From: Dugong dugon
Taxonomy: Eukaryota; Chordata; Mammalia; Sirenia; Dugongidae
DNA: 64,000 bases
Assembly (NCBI GenBank): GCA_030035585.1
Contig: CM057465.1
Location: forward strand, 3,075,501 to 3,139,500
Direction of reading: 5' to 3'
In this document: positions 21,345-34,180 of the stretch, piece after piece
Position numbering within the stretch: position 1 is the first letter of the stretch
How the letters are laid out: each line of letters starts with the position of its first letter
Made by a program: the position numbers and the translations under genes
The notes under the pieces: generated by a model
Databases searched by the model: none
What the model saw: the letters and a program-made list of their open reading frames with translations, nothing else
Told to the model about the DNA's origin: nothing

Positions 21345-21655
21345 CCAAGTCCAGTGGTTTCCAAATCTGCTAGCACCTCAGAAGCTCATAGGACACTTAC
21401 TAAAAGCACAGATTCCTAGCCTCTTCCCAGAACCAGTATCTCCACATGGGAGGTCCTGGAATCTTGTACTCAACAAGCCCTTGCTTGATTCTGTGCCGCC
21501 ATCTTGGTGCAGTTCCAGAAAAGGATGTAGCTCCTCAAAACTTCATGCTCGTGTGGGTCACCTGCATGTTAACATGCAGATTCTGAGTCAACAGGTTTGT
21601 GGTGGGGCCTGAGATTCTGCATTTCTAACAAGCTACCTCATAGTTGTTAAAGTGG
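21345..21655 (+). repeat. two adjacent MER5A-like hAT DNA-transposon remnants
   Basis: About 21345-21480 and 21530-21655 each resemble the MER5A non-autonomous hAT-Charlie element. The second is clearer: cacctgcatgttaacatgca, then ggggcctgagattctgcatt, then aacaagct. Both are diverged; assignment is from recall of the consensus. Confidence 0.6.
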
Positions 21656-21830
21656 CGGGTCAGTGAAAAAGAGGGAAACCCTCAATGAAGTGGACTGACA
21701 CAGTCCCCACAACCATGGACTCAAATATACCTAGGGTGGTGAGAATGGCGTAGGACTGGACAAAGTTTCATTCTATTGTACACAAGGTTGCCATGAATGA
21801 GAGCAGATTGGACAGCAATTAACAACAGAA
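21656..21830 (+). mobile_element. RTE LINE 3' tail fragment
   Basis: gtcagtgaaaaagagggaaa ... ctcaatgaagtggactgaca ... tgtacacaaggttgccatga ... caattaacaaca. A 5'-truncated 3' end followed by a short (CTG)n at 21840-21857. Confidence 0.8.
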
Positions 21831-22470
21831 GATACCACATGCTGCTGCTGCTGCTGGAGACCAGAGTTTGAAAGTGGCCGTTCCCACCGAAGAGTTAGAT
21901 CCCAGGAGGTCCTCTGAGATTGTATGCCCACCCTCCTCATCTCACAGACTATAACTGGGAGGCACAGAGGGCCCAGGGCTCGCCCACATTCACTCAACCA
22001 GGGAGTGGGAGGCTGGGATGGGGACAGCTTCATTTCCACCCCCTGTCTGGTTATCTTTAGGCACGTTCTGAGCCTGGCCCTGAGCTAAATGATGCATGGG
22101 ATACAAGGAGGAAGCACAGTTCTCCATTAAGGAGTTCACAGTCCAATTTGGAAGACTCATAAACTAATTAAAGAGAAATAGATGATACGGGGAAATCAAG
22201 TGCTAAATTGAACTCGGTCGTAGTAAAGATGAATCATTTGATCAGCCTCCCGAAGGCTGACTCAGGCATCCGGCATCCCCCATATGTGGACCAATCATGA
22301 AGCAGCTATCTGCTGGGGTGGGGATAGGCCACTGGGAAGGGTCAGCAGCTGGATTGACATCCACCACGAGGTGGCCAGATGTTGAGATGTTTGTGAAATG
22401 AACAGATTGAAGTCATGCACACCAGGATGTAAGGGTTTACACATATTTTGTTAGATTTCTTCCTTCTTCC
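21831..22470. other. no gene recognised; short CTG repeat
   Basis: Apart from five to six CTG/TGC units at 21840-21857 nothing is recognisable. Confidence 0.5.
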
Positions 22471-22670
22471 AGTGGCTGTCAATTGACTCTGACTCATGGT
22501 GACCACCTATGTGTCAGAGTAGAACTGTGTTCCACAGGGTTTTCAATGGCTGATTTTTTGGAAGTAGATCACCAAGCCTTTGTTCCAAGGACACTTTGGG
22601 AGAACGTGAACCTCCAAACTTTCAGTTAGAAGCCAAGTGTGTTCACCTTTTGTGGCAACCAAAGACTCCA
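22471..22670 (-). repeat. AfroSINE, long type, minus strand
   Basis: Reverse complement: 3' end gactctgactcatggtgacc, middle ttttggaagtagatcaccaa, degraded head near 22640-22670. Confidence 0.8.
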
Positions 22671-22900
22671 GATTTCTTCCTATGTACCTTATATATTTTG
22701 TTGTTTTTATAAATATCTTCTAAAAGCTACATTATAAGTCTTGCTTATTTACAGAAATATAACTGTGTATTTTTGTGTTTATTGATCTTATATCCAGTGC
22801 CTAATTAAATACAGACTGATTTTAATAATTTTTTAGATTGTATTGGGGCTTCTATTTAGATAATTGTATTGGGCATCTTTCCCTTTCCATTTTCATACGT

Positions 22901-23083
22901 TATTGTTAGTTGCTGTTGAGTCTGTTCAGACTCATGGTGACCTTATTTATAAAAGAAGGAAACATTGCCCTGTCCTGCATCATCTTCATGATCGTTGATA
23001 TGTTTGAGCCAATTGTTGCAGCTATTGTGTCAATCCATCTCGCTGAGGGTTTTCATCTTTTTTGCTGACCCTCTACTTTACCT
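22901..23083 (-). mobile_element. RTE LINE 3' end fragment
   Basis: gttattgttagttgctgttg, gactcatggtgacctta, gtgtcaatccatctcgctga, gctgaccctctactttacc: 3'-terminal 180 bp of RTE on the minus strand. Confidence 0.85.
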
Positions 23084-24007
23084 AACACATACACATTTAC
23101 ATACCCTTATTTCATAGTGCTGCCCAGCAGCTCTCGCATATAAACAGTGACATAGGAATTCTTCCTGCCTGTTCATAATTTTAAAAGAAATGTTTCTAAG
23201 TTGTGTTATTAAGTAGGAGCTATACTGCAAGTGTTTAATAGATCCGTGAGCTGAGTATTTAACTATTTACCTCTCAACTAAGAGATCAACCCTCTGCCTT
23301 CTGTTCTGGGATGCTAGAGCTGAGCCTCTGTACATTAAATTTCCAGACACCCTGGCCAGAGTGTGTTTGTGGGAGACCAGGTGGGAGACTGGGAGGCAAA
23401 AGGAGGGGAGAAAAGACTCTGTTCTTGTTTCCAGTGCTCGTCATCCTCTTTCAAAGAACAGAAGAAACCTAGAGCTCAGCATCTTCCCCTGGATACCCTA
23501 GCACCAGCCACACCACAACCCCTGAGAGGGACCATCCTCAGACATCAAGACCCCCAGAGGACCAGCTGCATGCCTATACACACATGTGGAACCCTCCACC
23601 AGAGTTCTGAGCACCAGTCATGCCGTGTGTATGCATGTGTGTGTAAGTGGCAAGTGTGTCTGATTGTGCATGCTTGTGTGAGCTCAGGTATGAAGTAGTA
23701 GCTTTGACCCTTCCCTTTTACTTCTCCAGCCACGGGTTAGTATCTGCTTCCTGTGCTTATTAATAGTTGGATACTCTCAACCCAGTGGTAGTAACAACTC
23801 CTGGAATTTTCCTTATGTCTTTTCATAAATAATCTTTGTATTAAATTCTCTAAGTTTTAAATACCTAGCACAGGTTCTATATTCCAACTGGACCCTAACT
23901 GACAGAATCACATTTATTTTGGTACGAAAATATTTTTGGTCTTAATTTTTATCAGGAATCATATTGAATTTTATTAACTAATGTACATACATATATTCAA
24001 AAAATCA
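23084..24007. other. no gene recognised
   Basis: Frames at 23363-23733 overlap on both strands and match nothing known. The 23800-23905 stretch ('...actggaccctaactgacag') vaguely resembles an LTR 3' end. Confidence 0.4.
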
Positions 24008-24114
24008 TGTTTTGTGCTTGACTGCTAACCTAAAGGTAGGCAGTTCAAACCCATCCAGGGGTATTTCTGAACAAAAGTCCTGGCCATCTGCTTCCATAAA
24101 AATTACATCCAAGA
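24008..24114 (+). repeat. AfroSINE, 5' part, split by L1 copy 2
   Basis: Reads gtgcttgactgctaacctaa ... ggccatctgcttccat. It continues after the L1 at 29142. A 17-bp target duplication (one mismatch) lies at 24098-24114 and 29142-29158. Confidence 0.85.
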
Positions 24115-27100
24115 GGACTTCCAGGCAACATGGCGCTATAGACAGAAACATAACGCCACAAAGATCTGAAAAACTAAGCCAAACAAAGAAAACGTGAATC
24201 CTGAAACCCTAAGCTTCAGATGAAAAGAAAAGGAACTCAGCCAAGTACCAAGGGGAATAAGAAACTGACAGAGAACAGAGAGTGAGAAGAGATACATGCA
24301 GAGGTCCCCTATCAGCTAACGCAGCATGGATCTGCCATCTTAGACTCCTATCAGAGATTGGTGAACAGAGGGTATGGGAAAGCAGCTTCACAGAGCTTCC
24401 AGCAGGAGACAGAACAACTGGTATCCAGCGATATACTCTTTCCCACACCGCCACCCTTGTTTACCCCCACTTGGCCTCCTGTGCTTCCTGTGGCCACAGT
24501 CTCTTGGCGGGGAAGCACCAGCTTCATGCCAGTGCTGCTTGGATTCCACCCGCCTGCACTGGCCGGCTCCCTCAGTGCCATTTGTTGGCTGCTGGTGTTG
24601 CTTTTTTCCTGCTTCATTTGATTTCTTCCATACCTCTCACCACCTCCCCCTCCTTTCTCTCAAATACCTGGCTCCATGGGCTATCTTTGCTTCTTCCTGA
24701 AAGGCTGTGAAACACCACTCAAATGTGAAACTGCTTCCAGGTTCATGCTGCCAGGCTGGTGGGATCGTGGGGCTTTTGTTTTGATCTTTTTGTTTGTTTG
24801 TTTTCTTTTTCTTTTCTCGAATTGGGAGCCTGTTCTAGCCTGGCAGTACTGCGTGGCTTGGGACCTACCCTCTCAGTTTGCACACACTCGCAGAAAGATC
24901 TCTGGGGGCATTTTTTTTTTCTTGTTCTTTTTTTTTTCATTTGTTTTGTTTTCTTTTCTCCCTTTTTCCCTTTTTCTCTTTCTTCATTACTCAGTTTCTT
25001 GTCCCTTTATCCTTACCTTCTCGTCCTGTCTCCTGAATACCTGGTGCTGAGATAATTCAAAGTATCTTCTCTGACCACAACACCATCAAGGTAGAAATTA
25101 ACAAAAGGAAGAGCAAGGGAAAAAAAATCAATTACCTGGAAACTGAATAACACCCTGCTTACACATCACTGGGTAGAAGAAATCAGAGATGGAATCAAAA
25201 AATTCCTAGACTCAAACAAGAATGAAAGTAAATCATACTGAAGCCTTTGGGACACAGCAAAGGCAGTCCTCAGACGACAATTTATAGCTATAGATGCACA
25301 CATCAGAAAAGAAGAAAGGGACAAAATCAAAACATTAACTACAGAACTCAAACAAATAGAAAGAGAACAGCAAAAAAACCCACAACCACCAGAAGAAAAG
25401 AAATAATAAACATCAGAGCAGAAATAAATAAATAGAGAATAGAAAAACAATTGAAAGAATCAACAAAACAAAAAGTTGGTTCTTTCAAAGAATCAACAAA
25501 ATCAACAAACCACTGGCCAGACTGACAAAAGCAAAACAGGAGAGGATGCAAATAACACAAACAAGAAATGAAATGGGAGACATTACAACAGACCCAATTG
25601 AAATAAAAAAGATCATAACAGAGTACTATGAAAAACTACACTCCAACAATTTGAAAACCTAGAGGAAATGCATAAATTTCTAGAAACACACTACGTACTC
25701 AAACTATCACAAATGGTGTTGAAAATCTGAACAGACCCATAACAAGAGAAGAGATTGAAAAGGTAAAAAAAAAAACTCCCAACAAAGAAAAGCCCTGGAC
25801 CAGATGGTTTCACTGGAGAATTCTACCAAACATTCAGAGAAGAGCTTATACCAGTACTACTCAAACTGTATTAGAACATAGAAAAGGAAGCAACACTTCC
25901 AAATTCATTCTATGAAGCCAGCATAACCCTGATACAAAAACCAGGCAAAGATGCCACACAAAAAACAAAATTACAGACCAATATCTCTCATGAATACAGA
26001 TGCAAAAATCCTCAACAAAATTCTAGCCAATAGAATCCAGCATAATATGAAAAAAATAATACACCACGACCAAGTAGGATTCATACTAGGTATGCAAGGA
26101 TAGTTCAACATTAGAAAATCAATCAGTGTAATCCACCACATAAATAAAAGAAAAGAGTCACATGATCATCTCAGTTGATTCGGAAAAGGCATTTGACAAA
26201 ATCCAATACCAATTCCTGGTAAAAACTCGCAATAAAATAGGTATAGAAGGGAAATTTCTCAAAATAATAAAGGACATCTATGCAAAATGAAAAGCCAACA
26301 TCATTCTTAATAGAGAGAGGCTGAAAACATTCCTCTTGAGAATAGGAACAAAACAAGGATGCCCTTTATCACCACTCCTATTGAACACTGTGCTGGAAGT
26401 TCTAGCTAGAGCAATAAGGCAAGAAAAAGAAATAAAGGGCAACCAAATTTGGTAATGAAGAAGTTAAACTGTTCCTGTTTGCGGATGATATGATACTCTA
26501 CGTAGAAAGCCCTAAAGACTCCACAAGAAATTTACTGGAACCAATAGAAAGATTCAGCAGAGTAGCAGGATACAATACAAACATACAAAAACCAGTTGGA
26601 TTCCTATACACCAATAAAGAGAGCGATGAAAAGAAAATCAGGAAAACAATACCATTTATAATATCTCCTAAAAAAATAAAATACTTTGGAATAAATCTAA
26701 CAAGGGATGTAAAAGATCTATACAAAGAAAACTACAAAACACTACTGCAAGAAACCCAAAGGGATCTACATAAATCGAAAAACATACCATGCTCATGGAT
26801 AGGTAGACTCAACATTGTGAAAATGACAATTCTACCCAAAGCAATTTACAAATACAATGCAATCCCGATCCAAATACCAAAAACATTCTTCAAAGAGATG
26901 GAAAAACTAATCATTAACTCTACATGGAACGGGAAGAAGCCCCGAATAAGTAAAGCACTATTGAAGAAGAAGAATAAAGTACGAGGGCTCACACTACCTG
27001 TCCTCAGAAGCTACTATACAGTTACGGTAGTCAAAACAGCCCGGTACTGGTACAACAACAGATACATTGACCAATGGAACAGAAGTGAGCACCCAGATGT

Positions 27101-29141
27101 AAATCTATCCACCTACGGTCACCTGATCTTCGACAAGGGCCCAAAGCCCATCAAATGGGGAAAAGACAGTCTTTTTAACAAATGGTGCTGGCAAAACTGG
27201 ATATCCATCTGCAAAAAAATGAAACAGGACCCATACCTCACACCATATACAAAAACTAATTAAAAATGGATCAAAGACCTACATATAAAGCCAAAAACTA
27301 TAACGTTCATAGAAGAAAAAATAGGATCAACACTAGGGGCCCTAATACATGGCATTAAGAGGATACATATCATAACCAACAACTCACAAACTCCAGAAGA
27401 TAAGCTAGATAACTGGGATCTTCTAAAAATCAAACACTTATGCTCATCAAAAGACTTCACCAAAAGAATAAAAAGAGAACCTACAGACTGGGAAAAAATT
27501 TTTGGACATTACAAGTCAGACAAGGGTCTAATCTCTATAACCTACTAGAAAATCCAACACCTCTACAACAAAAAGACAAATAATCCAATTAAAAATCGGG
27601 CAAAGGAAATGAACAGACACTTCACCAAAGAAGACATTCAAGTGGCCAACAGACACATGAGGAAATACTCGTGATCACTAGCCATTAGAGAAATGCAAAT
27701 TAAAACCACAGTGAGTTACCATCTCACCCCAGCATTACTGGCACGAATCAGAATAACCGGAAATAACAAATTTTGGAGAGGTTGCGGGGAGATCGGAACT
27801 CTTATGCACTGTTGGTGGGAATGCAAAATGATACAACCATTTTGGAAAATGATATGGTGCTTCCTTAGAAAGCTAGAAGTAGACATACCATACGATCCAG
27901 CAATCCCACTCCTAGGAATATATCCTAGAGAAATAAGAGCCATCACACCAATAGACATATGCATACCCATATTCATTGCAGGACTGTTCACAATAGCAAA
28001 ACAATGGAAACAACCTAGATATCCATCAACAGATGAATGGATAAAAAAACTATGGTACATACACACAATGGAGTATTATACAAAGATAAAGAACAATGAT
28101 GAATCTGTGAACCATCTCATAACATGGATGAAACTGGAGGACATTATGCTGAATGAAATAAGTCAATCACAAAAGGATAAGTATTGTATGAGACCTCTAC
28201 TGTAAAAACTCATGAAAAATTTTACACACAAAAAACAATCTTTGTTGGTTACAAGGGACAGGAGGGGTGGGGGTAGGGAATACTAAATAGACAATAGATA
28301 AGTGGTAACTTTGGTGAAGGGTAAGACAGTGCACAATACTGGGGAAGCCAGCACAACTTGTACCAGGAAATTTTATGGAAGCGCCATAGACACATCCAAA
28401 TTCCCTGAGGGACTGAATTGCTAGGCAGAGGGCTGTGGGGACCATGGTCTCGGGGAACATCTAGCTCAACTGGCATAACACAGTTTATAAAGAAAATGTT
28501 CTACATTCTACCTTGGTGAGTAGCTTCTAGGGTCTTAAAAGCCTGTGAGGAGCCATCTAAGATACTCCACTGGTCTCACCCCTTCGGCAGCAAGGGAAAA
28601 TGAATAAACCAAGATACAAGGGAAAAATTAGTCCAAAGGACTAATGGACCACAACTACCATGGCCTCCACCAGACTGAGTCCATACAACTAGATGGTGCC
28701 CGGCTGCCACCACTGACAGCTCTGACAGGGATCCCAACAGAGGGTCCTGGACAGAGCTGGAGAAAAATGTACAACAAAATTCTAACTCACAAAAAAGACC
28801 AGACTTACTGGCCGGACAGAGACTGGAAAAACTCTGAGAGTATGGCCCCTAGACACACTTTTAGCTCAGTAATGAAGTCACCCCTGAGGTTCACACTTCA
28901 GCAGAAGATGAGACAGCCCTATAAAACAAAATGAGACTAACGGGGCATAACAGCCCAGGAACAAGGACTAGACGGCAGGAGGGAACAGGAAAGCTGGTAA
29001 TAGGGAACCCAAGGTTGAGAATGGACAGTGTTGACATGTTGTGGGATTGTTAACCGTTGTCCTAAAACAGTATGTGTACTAACTGTTTAGTGAGAAACTG
29101 TTCTGTAAACCTTCATCTAGCGTACAATAAAAAAAAAAAAA
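24115..29141 (+). mobile_element. L1 LINE copy 2, complete ends, internal 2.6-kb deletion
   Basis: The 5'UTR (24115-25046) has an intact 5' end and one monomer-like unit. At about 25047 the sequence jumps from 5'UTR (cctgaatacctggtgctga) into the middle of the ORF2 endonuclease (gctgagataattcaaag), removing the rest of the 5'UTR, ORF1, the spacer and about 650 bp of ORF2. The remainder of ORF2 runs to 28205 and the 3'UTR with one terminal module to 29130. Target duplications and A-tail show a complete insertion. Confidence 0.9.
25047..28205 (+). pseudogene. L1 ORF2 remnant, N-terminal half of endonuclease missing
   Basis: Begins inside the endonuclease just before SDHN and continues through RT and the C-terminal cysteine region (FWRGC...HCWWEC near 27772-27825) to the normal stop at 28205. 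Stops and frameshifts are frequent between 25100 and 26480. Open stretches of 257 codons (26490-27263) and 170 codons (27693-28205) remain. The RT FADD motif is read as 'cggatgatatg' at 26481-26491, but the preceding frame is broken. More decayed than copy 1. Confidence 0.9.
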
Positions 29142-29240
29142 AAAAATTACAGCCAAGAAAACCCTATGGAGTAATTCTGCTCTGTAATACACGGGGTTGC
29201 CATGAGTTGGAATCAGCTTGATAGCAACTAACAACAACAA
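29142..29240 (+). repeat. AfroSINE, 3' part after L1 copy 2
   Basis: gaaaaccctatggagtaatt ... gttgccatgagttggaatca ... caactaacaacaacaa completes the SINE begun at 24008. Confidence 0.85.
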
Positions 29241-29339
29241 AAATATGCTATATAGTAACCTGCATCAACAAATTTAAAAATATTAAACCAAACAATTCAC
29301 ACAATAAACCCCATTTGGTGTTGGTGGGGGGAGGGAGAG

Positions 29340-30618
29340 AAAGAGAAACTGCTTATTAATATTGTGGTTACGATTTCCTTTTTAATTTATATTTATGAGT
29401 GATACTGTCCTATAATTTTTTCTGTTCATACTAGCCTTGTCTAGTTTGAGAATGCACATAACAATAGCCTTGAGTAATGAGTTGGAGAATATTTCCTCTC
29501 TCTTTCCCTAATCCTTGATAGATTTGTATAGGTTTGGAAGTGCCTTTTCACAGAAAGTTTGCTAGTGCTACTCTCTTCAACCATGAAAGCCTCTTTCCAG
29601 AAGGTAGACCTTTAACTACCAACTCACCTTCATTAAGGAATTGGAGTTCTGAAAAGTGAGGACATAGTATGAAATAGATAGTTAAAGAGCAGGAGAGTAA
29701 TCAGTCTAGAGAACTATGATATGAATTTCAGACGGCATTAAGGACCCACATAAAGTTAGTGATCGTAAATTTAATGTGAGAACAGTCAGTATAGCTTGCT
29801 TTTTCTTTTTCCCCAGATCCGTTCACCTCTGGATTATACTCAGAATAACACATTTGTGTGAAGTATGTAGTGACTACTTTATGACCTTATGAGTGACTAA
29901 TTTTTGTAGTATTCCACATGAGCTTAAGAAGACTATGTAGTCTCCAGTTGATGACAGTGGGGCTCTGAATCTCCATTCCTTGTAGTTGGCATATCTGGTG
30001 ATTTGACTTATCTATATCTTGAATTTCTGTTTGTCCATTGATCTGTCACATCCCGACAAGAAGTGTGCTGGAATCTTCAACAACAATGATGGATTTGTTA
30101 GTTACTCCTTGCAGTCCTGTCAGTTTTTATAAACGCTGAGCCTATTTCATTAGGTGCCTACAGGTTCAGGACTATTGTACCTCCTTCACAAATGGAAGGA
30201 GCATCATTTCGACCCTCTTTCTCTCTCTGATAACATTTTTAAGTTTCTGTTTCTTTTTCTTCTGTCAATATAGCCACCTCAGCTTCCTTTTCGTATTTGC
30301 TGGATGAATATTTTTTCTTTCATCTTTTCACCTTCATCAGTTTTGATTCCTTGATTTCCAGTTGTGTATCTAGTAAAGCACATATTTGCATGCACTCATA
30401 TCTTTTGTCATGCATTTTGACAATCTTCCATATCTTAAATATTCAATCTTCTCCCCTTGCATTTAGCATGATAACTGATGCTCATAGATTCATTGCCACC
30501 ATGTTATTTTCTATTTGCTATTTGCCCAAATTTTCTGTGTTTTAGCTTATCTTTTCTTATCTTCATTTACAATGGATCATTTTTTCCCTCATTCCATGAT
30601 TTCCCATTTACACTTTGT
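29340..30618 (-). mobile_element. old L1 fragment(s), minus strand
   Basis: Wording of the reverse complement matches old mammalian L1 ORF2: about 29440-29560 is RT-like (gagttggagaatatttcctc, gatttgtataggtttggaag on the plus strand) and 29980-30618 is endonuclease-like. Highly diverged, no long frame. The middle (29600-29880) is not recognised. Subfamily not assigned. Confidence 0.55.
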
Positions 30619-30628
30619 AATTACAATT

Positions 30629-30760
30629 GACACAGTGGCCACAACAACAGACTTAGCATAACAATGATTGTGAGGATGACACAGGACCGGGCAGTGTTTT
30701 GTTCTGTTGTACACAGGGTCGCTATGAGTCGGAACCAACTCTACGGCACCTAACAACAAC
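30629..30760 (+). mobile_element. RTE LINE 3' tail, short insertion with target duplication
   Basis: 132-bp 5'-truncated RTE end (gacacagtggccac ... gggtcgctatgagtcggaac ... acggcacctaacaacaac). AATTACAATT is duplicated at 30619-30628 and 30761-30770. Confidence 0.88.
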
Positions 30761-30921
30761 AATTACAATTAATATTTTATCATGCCAACTTGCCATTGGA
30801 AACATTAAAAATAATTATTAACTCTACCCTTTCTGAATAATACAAAGGCATCTGACTCATTGAACACCAGCCCTTTATTCCCCAGCCCAGCATATAAGCC
30901 ATTTTTCCCCAGTACTTCAAG

Positions 30922-31420
30922 TGTTGTTGCTGTTGGTAGGTGCTGTCAAGTTTGTTCTGAGTCATAGTGACCCTATGTACAACAGACCAAAACACTGCCC
31001 GATCCTGAGCCATCCTCACAATCTTTGCTATGTCTGAGCCCATTGTTGTAGCCACTGTGTCAATCCATCTCCTTAAAGGTCCTCCTCTTTTTCACTGACC
31101 TTCTACTTTACCAAGCATGATGTCCTTCTCCAGGGAGTGACCCCTCCCAATAACATGTCCAAAGTATGTAAGACATAGTCTTATCATCCATCTTTGCTTC
31201 TAAGGAGCATTCTGGCTGTACTTCTTCCAAGACAAATTTGTTCATTCTTTGGAAGTCCATGGTATATTCAATATTCTTCACCAACACCATAGTTCAAAGG
31301 CGTCGATTCTTCTATGGTCTTCCTTATTCATTGTCCAGCTTTCACATGCATATGAAGCAATTGAAAGCACCATGGCTTGGGTCAGGTGCACTTTAGTCCT
31401 CAAGGTGACATCTTTACAAA
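30922..31420 (-). mobile_element. RTE LINE 3' region, minus strand
   Basis: 3' terminus from gttgttgctgttggtaggtg through catgatgtccttctccaggg, gtacttcttccaagacaaat and catatgaagcaattgaaagc to tcctcaaggtgacatcttta. About 500 bp, 5'-truncated before the RT. Confidence 0.88.
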
Positions 31421-31559
31421 GATGTATTTTAAGTAGAATATGTATAATTATTTTTAAACCTCACAAATCATTAGTCAATACTTGTCCACGTTTATCCACG
31501 TCTCACTGATTTTTGGTCAGTATTTCAGCTTGTGTCTCAAGTTTTATACTGGGGTCATT

Positions 31560-32397
31560 TTCCTTCTTTCTAAAGCAAGTATTTTAAAAGTTATTTTGGT
31601 GAGGATCTGTTAAAATTCTTCTGAAAATTTTGTACTTTGCCCTTGTATTTTAACAAGGTACAGAACTTTATGCTAATCATCATTTTTTATTAGCCCTTTG
31701 AAGATGTTATTTCATAATTTTTATGGTTCCTATTGTTTCTATTCAGGAATCTGTTGCCAGTCTAATTGTTAATCCTTTTTGGGTAGTCTGTCTTTCCCTT
31801 ATAGCAGCTTTTAATATTTAGTGTTCTATAGTTTCTTTATAGTGGATCTAGGTGTGATTCTCTTTTATGTATCCTTCTAGTTTTGTGTTTTGCTTTTTTG
31901 TCTATGGATTCATGTCTTTACTCAGTTCTGGAAAAAAAATAAGCCATTGTCACTTCAATTATTGCCCGTCCCCATTCTTTAGTCTCTTTTATTGGGTTTC
32001 TGATTGGAGGTACGTTAGACATTCTTATTCTATTTTACATGTTTCGGCACTCTTTTTCATGTGTTTCATCTCATCCTTTCTGCTACATTATGGTAATTTT
32101 ATCCAGTTTATCTTCCAGTATACTTATTTTCTTTTTAGCTGTATCTAATCTATTTAACTCCCTCATTATACTTCTCATTTCAGTCACTTGATTTTTAATT
32201 TACAGAAGTTCTATTGATTCTCTTTAAAATCTATCTCTTCATTTTATAGTCTATGTCATCTTGCTTATTTTTCTAATATAACTTATTTTTAAAATTTTGC
32301 ATTTGGAATTATTTTAAATCTTTATACTAATAATTAAACATCTAAAGTCTATGAGGGCGTATATCTCTCTTTTTCTTTTGACTCTCACTTCTGGTGG
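31560..32397 (-). mobile_element. HAL1-like old half-L1, part 1, minus strand
   Basis: T-rich on the plus strand; wording (gaggtacgttagacattctt, tatcttccagtatacttatt, tcatttcagtcacttgattt, catctaaagtctatgagggc) corresponds to the reverse complement of the HAL1/L1M ORF1 region as I recall it. Interrupted at 32398 by L1 copy 4 and resumes at 35241. Confidence 0.5.
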
Positions 32398-32413
32398 CTT
32401 AATCATTTTTTTT

Positions 32414-32683
32414 TTATGGTGGATTTTGTTTTAAGTCTATTTTATCTGAGATTAATATTGCCACTTCTGCTGTTTTTTGGTAGTTGTTTGCTTGATATAG
32501 TTTTTTCCAACCTTTGATTTTTAATAAATTCATGTCTTTGTTTCTAAGGTGCATCTCTTGTAGACAGAATATTGATAGATCCTGTTTTTCTATCCATTCT
32601 GTCACTCTCCATCTCTTTATGGGTGCATTGAGGCCATTTACATTCAGTGTAATTATTGATAGGTGTGAGTTTATTGCTGTCAT
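32414..32683 (-). pseudogene. L1 ORF2 first ~90 codons (endonuclease N-terminus), 3'-truncated
   Basis: Open frame beginning [19 protein letters not shown] and containing LQEMHLRNKD, where the usual catalytic LQETH reads LQEMH. It ends at the A-tail after [10 protein letters not shown]. The later catalytic residues and all of RT are absent, so no enzyme could be made. Confidence 0.85.
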
Positions 32684-33114
32684 TTTGTAGTGCTTTTTTT
32701 CGTGATACTGAATTTTCTTTGTTCTTCTTACTCTCCTGTGCTGAATTCCTTTTGTTTGTGGATTTTTTTTTTTAAATTTCTTTTGTTTTTGTAGGTTTTT
32801 TTTTTTTTTTTTTTACTGAGACTTTATGTTTTTCCTCTTTATTTTTATGAGTATGTTTGTTAACTTTCTTTGTGGTTACCGAGAAATTTACGCTTATCTT
32901 TCTAAGTTTGAAGCAGTTTATTGTTACTTGGTATCGCCTTGCCTTCCACTCCATTAGAAGGTTCTATACCTACACAGTTTATTACCTCTTTATTTTTTGG
33001 ATCTTGTTGTCATTTACCGATTAACTTCTCTGATTCCCTGTTGTATTTATTTTGGTTTTGGATAGTCCTTGAGAGTTCATTTCCTAGATTGGTATCTGGC
33101 TGGTACGATCCTTC

Positions 33115-34180
33115 ATCCTAGATTCAGCCTGTGAGCTGAAGTTGTTTGTTCTCAGATCAGATGACTCCCTTTAATAATTCTTGTAAGTTTGGTTTGGTTT
33201 TACATATTCTCTTAATTTCTGTTTATCTGGAAATGTCTTAATTTCACCATCATATTTGAACGAGAGTTTTGCAGGATATATTATTCTTGGCTGGCAATTT
33301 TTTTCTTTCAAGGTTTTATATATGTCATCCCATTGCCTTCTTGCCTGTATGGTTTCTGCTGAATAATCTGAGCTTAGTTTTATTGTTTCTCCTTTGTATG
33401 TGACTTCTTGTTATTCACAAGCTGCTCTTCGGATTCTTTGTTTGTCTTTGGTTTTGGCAAGTGTGATTATGATATGCCTTGGTGATTTTCTTTGGGGGTC
33501 TATCCTATATGGCTTTTGTTGAGCTTCATGGATAGCCAGCTTTTCATCTTTCATGATGTTGGGAAAGTTTTCTCTCAGCCGTTCTTCAATCATCCTCTCT
33601 GTGCTTTCTGTTTTCTCCCTCTGTTTTGGAACTCTGGTTACTGGAAAATTTTTGCTTTTGATAATATCCTAAATAATTCTCAAGGTCTCTTCATTTTTTT
33701 TTTTTCCTGAGTTTTCCTCAAACAGAGTTGTATCCAAGAGTTTGTCTTCAATTCTGCTGATCCTGTCTTCCACTGTTTCAGATCTGCTCCTCAGCCCTTC
33801 TATGACACTGTCCACTTCTGAAATCTTGTTGTTTATCTTTTGGATTTCTAATTTTTTTTCGTATACTTTCTAGTTGTGAATTTATTTTGGCATTCTGTTC
33901 CTGCATTATTTTCCTGAATTCTTCCATTTTTTTGTCTGTATTTTCCATGAATTTGTCTGCCTTTTCCATGAATTTGTCTATTTTTTTCCTCATTTTTGTC
34001 TGCTTTTTGCTTCAAGTCTTGGATAATTCTAGGTATTAGAGATTTGAATTTCCTATCAGGTAGTTCTAGTGCCTTTTCTTCCACTGGGAAGTCATCTGGT
34101 GTTTTATTTTGGATGCCTACTGGAACCATCCTGTCCTGTTTTTGTAAATGTTTTGATATCGTCTGCTGTCTTCAGGGCAT
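33115..34180 (-). pseudogene. L1 ORF1 of copy 4, frameshifted, with an added heptad
   Basis: Recognisable ORF1p in several frames: 33848-34129 (N-terminus), 33778-33993 (coiled coil, DKFMEKADKFMENTDKKMEEF) and 33411-33593 (C-terminal part, ENFPNIMKDEKLAIHEAQQ). A 21-bp tandem duplication (33941-33961 and 33962-33982) adds one coiled-coil heptad relative to copies 1 and 3. It keeps CAA where copy 1 has the early stop (near 33180-33195, reverse strand). Several indels and stops prevent translation. Confidence 0.85.

Noticed and set aside
24990-25080. RNA splicing as cause of the copy 2 deletion
   Set aside because: Bases at the joint do not leave a GT donor and AG acceptor outside the retained sequence; microhomology TGCTGA explains it better.
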